Below are positions 27,191-36,600 of a DNA stretch of 64,000 nt, in pieces; positions within the stretch are counted from its first letter, which is position 1, and each line of letters starts with the position of its first letter. The position numbers and the translations under genes were made by a program. The notes under the pieces were generated by a model. That model saw only the letters and a list, made by a program, of their open reading frames with translations, had not been told where the DNA came from and did not search any database. Source of the DNA: Pelagomonas calceolata (taxonomy: Eukaryota > Sar > Pelagophyceae > Pelagomonadales > Pelagomonadaceae); the NCBI GenBank assembly GCA_918797485.1, contig CAKKNE010000004.1:4278001-4342000 (forward strand), given 5' to 3'.

Positions 27191-27605
27191 GGTGCTATGC
27201 GGGCTGCCTCTGGTGCACGCTGGTCGTGCAAATTAGCGCTGCGGGAGCAGCATCTCGGAGCGAGAGGGGGGGGTCCCGCGTATGGGTCCGGTTTCCACCG
27301 TTCTGTGCACGTAGGTGGACGTATGTGACCGTTCCGACTGCCGGGCGCGACGCGCGTCGGCCACCAACCCCGCGCGACATCCCGACGACGACGGACGGAA
27401 GTATGCTTGCTATTGCCCACCGCCGCAAGGAACCGGCGACGCTCGATGTCTCCCTGCCTCCGGGGGGGTGCCCACTCCTCGGACCGTGACGGGCGTGCGG
27501 TCACGCAGACCCCGTGGCGGCTTGGTGGCTAGGCAACCTCGAAAAAACCAACGCCGAGCTCTGAAGACACGAGGGCTATGATCAAGTACATACTTAGGCC
27601 GAGCC
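27191..27605. other. Intergenic region without a recognised gene
   Basis: 415 bp between the adenylate kinase start and the 3' end of the coiled-coil gene. It includes a run of eight G near 27268 and a short inverted repeat CGTGAC/GTCACG near 27485-27505. No tRNA, introner end or CTAG motif was identified. Confidence 0.3.
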
Positions 27606-28310
27606 TCACTTCTTTTGCCGCGAAGCCTGCTGCGCCAGCAGGAACTCCCGGTACGCGCTCGTCGCCGGCGTGGCCGCGACGGCCCGCAACCTCCGGCGCC
27701 GCTGGGCGTCGTCGTCGCCCGGCGCCCGCGCGCGACTCTCGCCGTAGTACGGCTGCTCCTCGAGCCCTTCCGGCAAAGTTAAGTTGAGAGCCAGCACCGA
27801 CCGCGCCAGGATGTTGATGTACAGCGCCATCTGCACCTCCTGGTCCTCGCTATCTAATAATCTTTCTTCCTGATACTCCAATAAACCTTCTTTCTCCCAG
27901 AGCTGGAACTCCTTTTCTTCTAGTACTGTCCTCACGTCGTCGAGGCCATTCATGAGTGCTTCGGACGACTCCTTGAACGACGCCAGCCGCTCCCTGTTGC
28001 TATCGACGTTCAAGTCGTGCGCCGACCGCCAGTCGTCGAGCTGCTTGGACATCTGGCCGAAGATATTTTTGTAGTCCTCTTTTTCGGCACCCAATCGCTT
28101 GTTCGTTTCTTTGATCCCCGAGTGGAGATCCCGCTGTCTCGCCTTGTTTCTCTGTAAGCGTAGCTTCTCGGCTATTACAGTACCTCCTAAGGCTGCTAGG
28201 AGTAGTAAGACGACCTGGAACAACCCGGCCTTGCTCACGATGACGTGCTGGCTCCCAGAAATGATGTTGAATTTCGACGGCGCCGCAGCCTTCTTGTCGT
28301 CCTCGCCCAT
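27606..28310 (-). CDS. Membrane-anchored coiled-coil protein (divergent paralogue A)
   Basis: 234 residues from the ATG at 28310. One membrane helix at about 26-48 (KAGLFQVVLLLLAALGGTVI) near the N-terminus is followed by a long helical region. The signature EEKEFQLWEKEGLLEYQEER (about 128-147) and the later LPEGLEEQPYYGES are shared with the gene immediately upstream on the other strand (28807-29373). Other shared points are EK-x-DY before the coil, ALMNGL/RLMEGL, and YIN in the last helix. The C-terminus is longer and Arg-rich. No known family is recognised. It is probably a small organelle or endomembrane protein exposing a coiled coil. Confidence 0.7.
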   Translation of the reverse strand: MGEDDKKAAAPSKFNIISGSQHVIVSKAGLFQVVLLLLAALGGTVIAEKLRLQRNKARQRDLHSGIKETNKRLGAEKEDYKNIFGQMSKQLDDWRSAHDLNVDSNRERLASFKESSEALMNGLDDVRTVLEEKEFQLWEKEGLLEYQEERLLDSEDQEVQMALYINILARSVLALNLTLPEGLEEQPYYGESRARAPGDDDAQRRRRLRAVAATPATSAYREFLLAQQASRQKK

Positions 28311-28806
28311 GGTTGTTGGTACGCGCGCGCGGCGGCGGCGTGTTGGCTGCAAAAAGGAGCTGTCTCAGGGAGAGGCTAATTCGTGTTGGCCGCGCGCGCG
28401 GCGCAGCACAAATTGGATTGCGGACCCGTTTGGGCTGTCGACGACGTTCCTAGCGCCAGCGGGCGTGTCGCAGTCCGCTGCCGACGTGATTTGGCCGAGC
28501 TGTTTTTGCCTCTTAAATAATTCAGCAAAAAAGGCGTCGGCTTGGCTGGGCCCGCGAGTCCTGAGCTGCCACAAAAAATCACAGCCAGCCACGCGTGGAC
28601 TGCTCCCGAGCCCCAGCCGGTGGCCAGCTTGCAAGAAACGCGAGGCGCGCCCGGGCGCTTAGCAAACACATCTCCCAGCAGTCAGGAGGAAACAATACGA
28701 CGCCCGGCGCCGCGTGTAGAGGTGCTCGAGCCTATCAACGCCAAAAAGCCGCGCCGCGTCACAACAAAGGCGTCAGACCCCGTCGACGCCCGCCGCCACC
28801 ACAAAA
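28311..28806. promoter_or_regulatory. Shared divergent promoter of the coiled-coil paralogue pair
   Basis: 496 bp between two head-to-head paralogues. It contains CTTGGCTGGG (28549-28558) and a less GC-rich patch (28500-28530); the CTTGGCTGGG string also occurs near 4180 and 61188. No CTAG palindrome is present. Confidence 0.35.
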
Positions 28807-29373
28807 ATGTCCGGCATCCAGTCCGGCTCGAGCCACCTCATCATCCCGAAGCGCATCTTCGCCGTGGTCACGCTCGGCGCGTTAGGTGGATTGAGCGGAG
28901 TCCTCGTGTCGAACCACCTCTACAATAGACAAGTAGAGCAGTTCCTCCACGAGAAGACGTCCGCGGCGAAGCGCGCGAACACGCAATTAACTGGAGAGAA
29001 GGATGATTATAGGGCGCTGTTCAACAAACTCACGGTCCAAATGGACGAGGACGCCAAGGACGGCAAGATCACGCAGGAGGAGTCGGGCGGGTTCCACCAG
29101 CTCGCGCAGCGGTTGATGGAAGGTCTGCAATCCATGCAGGATCTGTTGGAGGAGAAGGAGTTTCAATTGTGGGAGAAGGAGGGGCTGCTCGAGTACCAGG
29201 AGGAGCGGTTAGTGAACACGGAAGATCTAGAAACGGAGATGGCCGCGTACATCAACGAGATGGCCTCGCAGTTACTGAAGCGGGGCAAGGCCCTGCCCGC
29301 GGGCCTGGCGGACCAGCCCTATTTTGGTGGGGCCAAGAAAGCGGAGGAGGAGCGGAGGCGGTTTAGACCCTAG
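28807..29373 (+). CDS. Membrane-anchored coiled-coil protein (divergent paralogue B)
   Basis: 188 residues from the ATG at 28807 (CACAAAA context). A membrane helix at about 17-36 (IFAVVTLGALGGLSGVLVSN) is followed by a coiled coil. The block EEKEFQLWEKEGLLEYQEER is identical to that of paralogue A on the opposite strand. QLTGEKDDYRALFNKLTVQM, RLMEGLQSMQDL, AAYINEMA and LPAGLADQPYFGG also align with it. The two clearly arose by inverted duplication and then diverged outside the core. Function is unknown. The strong conservation of the EKEFQLWEKEGLLEYQE core implies a specific partner or oligomerisation surface. Confidence 0.75.
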   Translation: MSGIQSGSSHLIIPKRIFAVVTLGALGGLSGVLVSNHLYNRQVEQFLHEKTSAAKRANTQLTGEKDDYRALFNKLTVQMDEDAKDGKITQEESGGFHQLAQRLMEGLQSMQDLLEEKEFQLWEKEGLLEYQEERLVNTEDLETEMAAYINEMASQLLKRGKALPAGLADQPYFGGAKKAEEERRRFRP

Positions 29374-29458
29374 GCTCGCGTAAGGGACCGTCTCGTGTGA
29401 CTCGGTTGTGTCCTCGTCGCGGCGACGGCGTAGGAACAAGAGGTCACAAACGTGTCTC

Positions 29459-30382
29459 TTACCACTCCTGGAGGAACTTTTCCTCGCGCGCCTGCGTCAT
29501 CTTCTCCCGCAACCGGTTCTTGGGCTTTGTCCGCCGCGGCGGCGCGGCCACCAAACGGCCGCCCTCGGGCGACGCCGTCTTGCGGACCGTCGCCGGCGAC
29601 TCGAGCAGCTCGCCGACGAGTTTCGACTTGCCGAAGGAAATGGGCGAGTCGACGATGGCGCCGCCCGGCACGCGCTTCAACAAGCCTTTGACGTCCCGCG
29701 CGTGCTCCTGCTGGAGCCACCTTTTTTCAAGTTTTTGAGAAACCCTCCGCAAATCCTGCAGCGACGGCTTGTCCTCACTTGTTTTCGTGGGCGTCCGCCG
29801 ATGCCGCTCGCAGACAGCTCTTTCCTCCTCGTCAAAAAAATTCGTGAGGCGCGCGATCTCCTCCACCAAATCCTCGGCTTCCCGCTCGAGCAGGCGCCGC
29901 GCCTCCGCCACGACGTCGGAGCTGTCTCCCCTATCAATGAATAAGTCGGCGAGCGCGTCCATCGGCCTTTTCGGTGCGGGTGGCGGCGTTCGCTTCTCCG
30001 GGTTCGGCTTTTTTGGAGGCGTCGCGATTTGCCTCGCTCGTTCCGCGGCGGCCTTGCGCACATAGGCCGCGACGCGCCGCTCCGGCTCCGACCCCGCGCC
30101 GCCCAGGTAGTCCAAGAGCATGGAGACCTTGCGCTCGAGCATCTCGCGCTCGGGGCCGTCGCCGAGCCGATCGGCCTGGGCGCGCTTCTGGGCTCGAGAT
30201 TCGTCCAGCTCGGCGTCCCGCGCGTTCTGCTGGGCGTAGTCCTCCACGATGTCGCGGAGCGCGTCGGCCTCATTCCTGAGATCGGTGCACTTCTCGATCA
30301 AGGAGCAGCCGACGGCTATTTCTAATGCGGGTAACTCGGCGGCCGGGACGAGCGAGGCGATGACGCCCCAGGCGCCGGCCAT
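29459..30382 (-). CDS. Unknown coiled-coil protein
   Basis: 307 residues, mostly charged and helical. KCTDLRNEADALRDIVEDYA and EREMLERKVSMLLDYLGGAG are heptad-like. A Pro/Lys linker (PPKKPNPEKRTPPPAPKRP) separates a second helical region (ARRLLEREAEDLVEEIARL). The C-terminus is basic with SPISFGKSKLVGELLESPAT and KNRLREKMTQAREEKFLQ. No catalytic or binding motif was recognised. The start at 30382 is the first ATG after an upstream stop. It could be cytoskeletal or centrosome-associated, but that is only a guess from the coil content. Confidence 0.6.
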   Translation of the reverse strand: MAGAWGVIASLVPAAELPALEIAVGCSLIEKCTDLRNEADALRDIVEDYAQQNARDAELDESRAQKRAQADRLGDGPEREMLERKVSMLLDYLGGAGSEPERRVAAYVRKAAAERARQIATPPKKPNPEKRTPPPAPKRPMDALADLFIDRGDSSDVVAEARRLLEREAEDLVEEIARLTNFFDEEERAVCERHRRTPTKTSEDKPSLQDLRRVSQKLEKRWLQQEHARDVKGLLKRVPGGAIVDSPISFGKSKLVGELLESPATVRKTASPEGGRLVAAPPRRTKPKNRLREKMTQAREEKFLQEW

Positions 30383-30830
30383 CTTTTTGCTGTTTTGAGG
30401 TGCTGCCCCTCAGGTTTTGTAGGGGTGGGGCGGGGCTGCCTCGCGGGCTTTTGGTGTGCTCGCCGGAGCGCCTCGGCTGCGTCGGACGCGGGGCACGCCT
30501 CGTAGGGGCGGTTGGTGCCTCGGGGCGGACGTCAATCCCCGGCGCGTTGTCCGCCGTCCCGGTCTTGCCCCGCACCTTGGTGTCAATCGCGTTTCTCCGG
30601 TGAGGAGTCTTACCGCACCGATCCAAGGCCGCTCGCGCCCCAGTACCGGCTCTAAGTGCGGCTCCTCCCACGCACTCGCAGAGCAGCTCCTGGTGGAGGC
30701 GCTGCCCGCAGAGCGAGTGAGCTGCCCCTCGACAGACGTTCGAGACGGCAATCAGCACAAATAATACGCGACCGAAAGGCCAAGTGCCCGCCCCGAGTTT
30801 GCTGGCGCCCGCAGCACCAGGGGATTCATC
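30383..30830. other. Intergenic region, divergent promoters
   Basis: 448 bp between the coiled-coil gene and the membrane RING gene. Open frames here are Arg/Pro-rich and not protein-like. No motif copy or introner was found. Confidence 0.3.
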
Positions 30831-32669
30831 ATGGAGGAGGCTGCCACTGAGCTGCCGCCGGAGCCGACGGCCGAGCCCGCGGCCGAGCCCACGGAGGCCG
30901 CGGCCCCGCCGACCCCCGAGGCCGCCGCCACTCCGGAGGAGGAGGCCGGCGGCCCGGCGCCGGCGCCCGGCTCCCAACAACCGCCCGCGCCGACGCACGC
31001 CGACGCCGCCGTGGCCGTGGCCCCCCACGCGCTGGGCTGCGTCTTTTTTGGCCTGTTGCTGCACCGCCTGAATGAAAAAGAATTGGCGTGGCCGGTCGTC
31101 TTCGCGCCGCTCTTCGCCGCCGACGCGATCACGTTTGGACGAAGGCTGCTCGACGCGCGCCAGGCGTCGGTCACGCTCGCCTCTTCGGATGCGACGGGCG
31201 CCGCCCTCGCGGCCAAGACGCTCGACAAACTAAGACCGACGTGCGCGGCCGTCGACGCGGTCGGCGCCTGTGCCGCGAAGGCGTTGATCGTCCTCCTTCT
31301 ATGCGAGGAGGTGGACTGGACCGTGGCTACAATTCTAATACCATTCTGGGCCGCGACGGTCGTCTCCGCGCTATTAAGGGGGCGGTGCTTCGTGCTGCGA
31401 AGGGACGTCGACCGCGCGGCACGCCAGGCCGAGCTCGGGCGCCGCGCGCGGCGGCACGGGCATAATTTACATGGTCCGGTGGGCATGCCGCCGGCGGCCG
31501 ACGCACAGGCGCACGTGCCCACGCTAGACGAGGTCCTGGACGGGCCCTGCGAGGCGTGGGCGCGCGCGTGCGCGTTCACGCAGGGCGCGTTCCTCCACGG
31601 CGTCGGCCGCGCGCTGCAGCCGGCGCTCGTGGCCGCGAAGCTCGACGGGGCGCTCGAGGCGCGCTGGGGCTTGATCTTCGCGCCGGCGTGGGCGTTGCTG
31701 GCCGCGCTCGCCGGCGTCGCGGCGACGCTCTGCAACTGCGCGCCCGTCTTGTCGGCGGGCATGCCGCCGCGCGTGAGGAGAAGGGCCGTGCGGCTCGTGA
31801 GTCTTTGTGCCACCCAGTTATTAGTCTTGAGCGGATGCACGTTCCTCTGTCTGCTCAGGCTCTCCAAGAGGTTAGACGCGGACGAGGCCGCGGCCCGGCG
31901 CTTCCATGATAGGTGGGACCGGCGGGACTGCGACGCGTTGATCTCTTCATCAAACGTGACAACTTATGAAAGTCTGTGCGCCCCGCTGTCGAAGGACGGG
32001 CCGCGTTCACCGACGCCGCTGGACATCCTCGGGCCCCTCATCCTCATGTACGCGCTTTTATTTATTCTGCACCCGATCGTGCTGCGGGACAGCCGGCGCT
32101 TCCAGCGCGTCGTCCAGATCGTCGTGGTCGACGCGGACGACCTCGAGGCGCAACGGCGCGCGCGCGGCGCGGGCTTCGACGTGTTTTTGGGCGCGCCGGC
32201 GTCGCTCGTCGGCGTCCAGGACAACTCCGTGATCATCGAAGCTTTGGAGAACCCGACGCGGCTCCTCAAGACGTCTTCCACATTATACGAGCGCATGGAG
32301 GCCGACTCCCCGAAGCAGACCCAGATCGCGCACTGCGCGCCGGCGCCGGCGGCTTGGGACGACGACGACTGTAGTATGGGCTCGTCCCGGTTCGGCGACG
32401 ACGACTTGGAAATCGCGGAGGCGCCCGCGCCGTCGCCGAGCCACCTCTGCTACGTCTGCTGCGTCTCCCGAAAAAACGCGGTCATCATGGAGTGCGGCCA
32501 CGGCGGCATCTGCTTCGAGTGCGGGAAGTCGCTCGCCTCCAGACATCCGCGGAACTGCCCGATCTGCCGGGCGCCCATCTCCGCCGTTTTAAGGGTCGAG
32601 CGGCGGGAACCGGGGTCGCCCCACGTTTTTAGTCCCGAGGGCGTCGTCGTGCAGCCCCGGCGGAGTTAA
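30831..32669 (+). CDS. Multi-pass membrane RING-type E3 ubiquitin ligase
   Basis: 612 residues. Residues 1-60 are acidic and Pro/Ala-rich. Several hydrophobic helices follow between about 60 and 430 (LGCVFFGLLLHRLNE; ALIVLLLCEEVDWTVATILI; WALLAALAGVAATLCNCAPV; LLVLSGCTFLCLL; LILMYALLFILHPIVL), giving perhaps six or seven membrane passes. The C-terminus is a C3HC4-type RING at about 541-585: CYVCCVSRKNAVIMECGHGG, CFECGK, then CPICRAPISAV, as in the MAPL/MUL1/XIAP-type RING. This predicts a membrane-embedded E3 ligase. The N-terminal membrane part resembles no family I can name with confidence. It ends 12 bp from the convergent gene's stop. Confidence 0.75.
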   Translation: MEEAATELPPEPTAEPAAEPTEAAAPPTPEAAATPEEEAGGPAPAPGSQQPPAPTHADAAVAVAPHALGCVFFGLLLHRLNEKELAWPVVFAPLFAADAITFGRRLLDARQASVTLASSDATGAALAAKTLDKLRPTCAAVDAVGACAAKALIVLLLCEEVDWTVATILIPFWAATVVSALLRGRCFVLRRDVDRAARQAELGRRARRHGHNLHGPVGMPPAADAQAHVPTLDEVLDGPCEAWARACAFTQGAFLHGVGRALQPALVAAKLDGALEARWGLIFAPAWALLAALAGVAATLCNCAPVLSAGMPPRVRRRAVRLVSLCATQLLVLSGCTFLCLLRLSKRLDADEAAARRFHDRWDRRDCDALISSSNVTTYESLCAPLSKDGPRSPTPLDILGPLILMYALLFILHPIVLRDSRRFQRVVQIVVVDADDLEAQRRARGAGFDVFLGAPASLVGVQDNSVIIEALENPTRLLKTSSTLYERMEADSPKQTQIAHCAPAPAAWDDDDCSMGSSRFGDDDLEIAEAPAPSPSHLCYVCCVSRKNAVIMECGHGGICFECGKSLASRHPRNCPICRAPISAVLRVERREPGSPHVFSPEGVVVQPRRS

Positions 32670-32681
32670 TGACATATGTGT

Positions 32682-33380
32682 TTATTTACTTGCTTCCCGC
32701 GACAGGGCGATCTCCTGCAACTCCGGCGGCAGCCACAACAACCCTGGCCGCGCGATCATGGACCAGAGGCGGGACCCGGGGCCGCTAAAGGCGCCGGACA
32801 CGACGGGCGTCGGGCACGACTGCGACGAAAGAGGTGAGGACGGCGGCGGCGGCGGCGTCGAAATCTCGAGTTCGATGGGCGCACGCGCATCCGCGGGCGA
32901 GCGGGTCCCGCGGCGCTCCCGGGGCCAGTTCTCGACCGTCCGCCGGTCGAGCTGGCGCTCGAGCTCCGCGATGCGCGCGCGCGCGGCCGCGAGCTCCCTC
33001 GTGAGGCGCTCGTTCTCTCCCACAGTGTCGAGCTGGCGCTCGAGCTCGTCGACGTCGTCGTCCTCCTCGTCGAGCGTCGACGCGCGGCTCCTGGGGCTGC
33101 TCTCCGCCCGGAGCCGCGCAATTTCCGCCTCGGCGTCGCGCGCCCGGTGCTCCGCGGCCTCGAGCTTCCGCGTGAACGCCGTCCACTCGGAGTCCCAGAC
33201 GCACTGCGCCGACTTGAGCTTCCCGTTCTCTACTTCCAATTTGCGGCAGCGCGCGAGGAGCGCCGCGTCGCCGGTTTGAGGGGGGCTCGGCGGCGGCCAG
33301 AGCTCCTTCGAGAGCTTCGAGGGTGTAATTGGGGATTTTGGGATGCTGCTTGTCGGCAGCTTCGCCGGGGACTTGGACAT
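32682..33380 (-). CDS. Hypothetical coiled-coil protein
   Basis: 232 residues from the ATG at 33380; the frame extends further upstream, but that part reads like a leader. A Ser/Pro/Lys-rich N-terminus (SKSPAKLPTSSIPKSPITPS) resembles a phosphorylated, disordered tail with several SP sites. Two heptad stretches follow, ARCRKLEVENGKLKSAQ and LTRELAAARARIAELERQL, separated by an acidic hinge (TLDEEDDDVDELERQL). The C-terminus is Pro/Ser-rich. No family is recognised. It is divergent from the large repetitive gene, with GGGCTGCCCC just upstream of its start and GGGCAGCCCC just upstream of its neighbour's. Confidence 0.55.
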   Translation of the reverse strand: MSKSPAKLPTSSIPKSPITPSKLSKELWPPPSPPQTGDAALLARCRKLEVENGKLKSAQCVWDSEWTAFTRKLEAAEHRARDAEAEIARLRAESSPRSRASTLDEEDDDVDELERQLDTVGENERLTRELAAARARIAELERQLDRRTVENWPRERRGTRSPADARAPIELEISTPPPPPSSPLSSQSCPTPVVSGAFSGPGSRLWSMIARPGLLWLPPELQEIALSREASK

Positions 33381-33649
33381 ACTGCCAACCGTCGATGGCT
33401 TGGGCTGCCCCACTGAATTGCGTAGCAGCCCCTGGCGTGTCCTAGTCGCGCCTGTTTCGATATTTTTTGCGCAGATCAGATCGATTTGGTTCGGGTTCGG
33501 GTTTTTTCTCTCGCGGCCTTTGAAATGGGCCCGTGCTGCCCCAGTAGTTGAGATCTGCACGCACGGAAACGCCGTCGGGCAGCTACATCAAGCAATCTTT
33601 GGGGCTGCGCCACACGAGCACTCTTTGGGCAGCCCCATCGGTCCATAGG

Positions 33650-36600
33650 ATGACAGCCGTGCTGACCCCCGCCGGCAGCAGTGGTGCCGGAGCAGGCTGG
33701 ACGCCGGGCCGGAGTCGGACATCATGGCCCACGGCCCGCAAGCAGGCCACCTCCGTCCTCATGGCGCCGACGCCGGCCTGCGACCCGAAGACGGCGCGCG
33801 CGAAAGCCGAGGCCCAGGGCTACGGCCGCGGCGCCGCGCGCGCGTTCGCCGGCTTCCTGAACCCGCGGAACAGCCCCGACGCCGGCCGCCTCGACGGCGT
33901 CGAGGGGCCGCGCGGGGCCGTCCGCGAGCCCGTCGAGGCAACGATTGCTCCGATCGACGAGGCCGTGGCCCACGTGGCGGACGGCTCGCCGTCGAAGCTC
34001 GACGAACTGAGGCGGCGCGCGGAGCAGCGCGGCTACGGGCGCGGCGCCGCGCTGGCCTTCGCGGGCCTCCTGTCGCCCGCGTCCCCGGCGCTGCTCAAGA
34101 CGCCGGGCGCGGAGAGGTCCTGGACCGCGCTCGACGAGGCCGCGCGGTCGCTCGCCGACGACGCGTTCGCGGCCGTTGTTGAACCGGCAGAGACGCCACC
34201 GGCGGTGCGCGAGGCGCCGTCACCGTCGCCGGAGGTGCGCTGGTACGACGACCGCGCCCCGTCGCCGGTACGCCAGGAGCGCCGCGACGCCGGCGCGACG
34301 GAGCGCTTCCGGCGCAAGGCCGCGAAGGCCAAGGAAAACGGCGAAGACGCCCAGCGCGAGGCCCGGCAGCGCGAAGGCGAGCTGAACCGTGAGCGCGCGC
34401 GCGTCTACGCCGCCGAGCAGCGCGTCAAGCAGCGCCTCGAGACCATCCGGCGCCAGGAGCGCGCCGTCGAGGCGCACGAGGCGGCGCGGAGCGGCGCCGC
34501 GCGGCGCGCCTTCCGGGCGTGGCGGCGGGCCCTGGCGACGCCGTCTCCCGCAGCTGAGGCGAGCGGCGGCTACGGCGAGGGCGCGGCGCGCGCCTTCGCG
34601 GGCCTCCTCGACGCGCGGAAACGCGACGCTGCGGCGCCGGTCTCGAAGCGCTCGGAGCTTGCGGACGTGCGGCGCCGGCTCCGGGGCCGCGCGCCGCGTG
34701 ACGACAGTTCCGTCGAGCCTGCGCGGCCACCACCGCCCGCCCGCGCCGCGCCAATGGCGCGACCACCGCAGCCGCCACACGCGGCGCGCGTGCCGCCGCC
34801 ACCCGCGGTCGCCGCGGCGCGCGTGCCCACGCCGCCCCTCCCGCCGCCGGCGCCGCCGCCGCCGCCCCGGCGGCCGACGCTCCTGACGCCCGAGGGCCCC
34901 GGCCTGCGCAAGGGGTCGTCGGGCATCTTCGCCGAGGACCCCCTGGTCGGCCTGTCGCCCCCGGAGGCGCCTCCGCAGTACCCGCTCACGCAGAAGGTGG
35001 CGCAGGAGCTGAAGGCGATCATCTTCCCCGTGCCCGAGCACCTCCGCGCCGACCCCGCGCCGGCGCCGGCGCCCGCGGCCGCCCCGGCCGACATGAGCGC
35101 CTACGACGACGACGACGACGACGCCGCCGCGGCGCCTACTCCTGAAGCGGCAGACATGACAGCCTACGACGACGACGGGTCCGAGGCGCCGACGCTTACA
35201 AGGGACGACGGAGCCGCGGCCGACATGGGCGCCTACGAGGACGACGGCTCCGAGGCGCCGGCGGCGGACCCGAGCGCTCCCGAGGACGACGGCGCCGCGG
35301 CGGCGGACCTGAGCCTCTACGCGGACGACGCCTCGGACGACGCCGACGACTGGCCCGTGCGTTCGTCCTCGCCCGCCGTCGAGCGGCCGGCGCCCGCGGG
35401 CGTCTCAGTGTCTCTGGAAGACGAGCCGTCGCCGCCGTTCGCCACGCCGCGCGAGCCGTACGAGCCCGCGGCGTTCTCCCGCGCCGCCGTGGACCTTTCG
35501 ACGCCGCTCAAGCCGCCGAGCATCTACGAGCGCGCGAGGGGCGCGGCCCGCGCGCCCGCGGTTGCCGAGACTTCACCGCGGCCGCCGCTCACCGGCAAGA
35601 GGGCGACGTTGTCGCCGGGAAATGTGGACGAGCTCGACTTTAGGCCGGACAAGGCCGTGGCGGCCGCACCAGCTGCTGCACCGCCGGAAGCGAGCGATGC
35701 CTTCGCGGTGCCGCCGACGCCCCACAACTCGCGCTCGGACCTGGCCGACGACGAGGCCACAGACCCCGGAGTGGGCTCGTACCCGACAGACGACGCGGTC
35801 GCCGCGGCCGCGGCCGCGCCGCATGACGTGGAGCCCGCGCCGGTCGCAGAGGCCATAGTAGGTGCGGCGCCGCCACCGACCAGGGCAACGGAACCTTCAG
35901 ACCCGTCTGACCCGGTCGCCGCGGCGGAGGCCGACGCGACGGTCGACGAGGCGGCCGCGAAGCTCAGCCTCGGCGCCGTCGCGCGCCTCGGCACCGCCGC
36001 GGCGCGCGTGCGTCGCATGCGCCGCCGCAAGCCCTCGGAGGCCATGCGGCGCGTCCTGGCCGAGGTCGAGCGCGGGCACGCGCTCCGCAGCGCGCCGCCC
36101 GTCGCGGCCGCCGCGGCGCCGCCGCGGGCGCCGTCGCCGGCGGTCGCCGACGGGTGCCTGCGGTCGCGCCTCAGCCAGAGCGCCGTGGTCGACGCGAAGC
36201 TCAAGGCGGACCTCGTGCCCGGCGCGGCCGCGACGCTCGCCGCGATCCGCGCCACGGACGAACCGACGGCGCGCCGGGCGGCGGCCGCCGTCGCGAGCGC
36301 CGTCCGGCGCGCGAGCGACCCCCAGCGCCAGGCGTTGCTCCGCGACCTCGGGAGCCGACCGACGTCGCCGTCCGCCGCGGCCACGATGCTCGCTGGTAGG
36401 GCGGCGTCGCCATCCGCGGAACTGGTCTTCGAGGGCACGGGCGGCGTCGTCGCGCCGCAGAAGTACGTGGAGACGAAGGCGGCCCTCGTGCCGCCGCCGC
36501 CGCGGGAGACGCCCCCGGCGGCGCCCACGAAGCTGAGCCCGGAAGTCGAGGAGCGGCGGACGTCCCTGAAGCCCGTCGACGGCGTGCCACTATCGACAAT

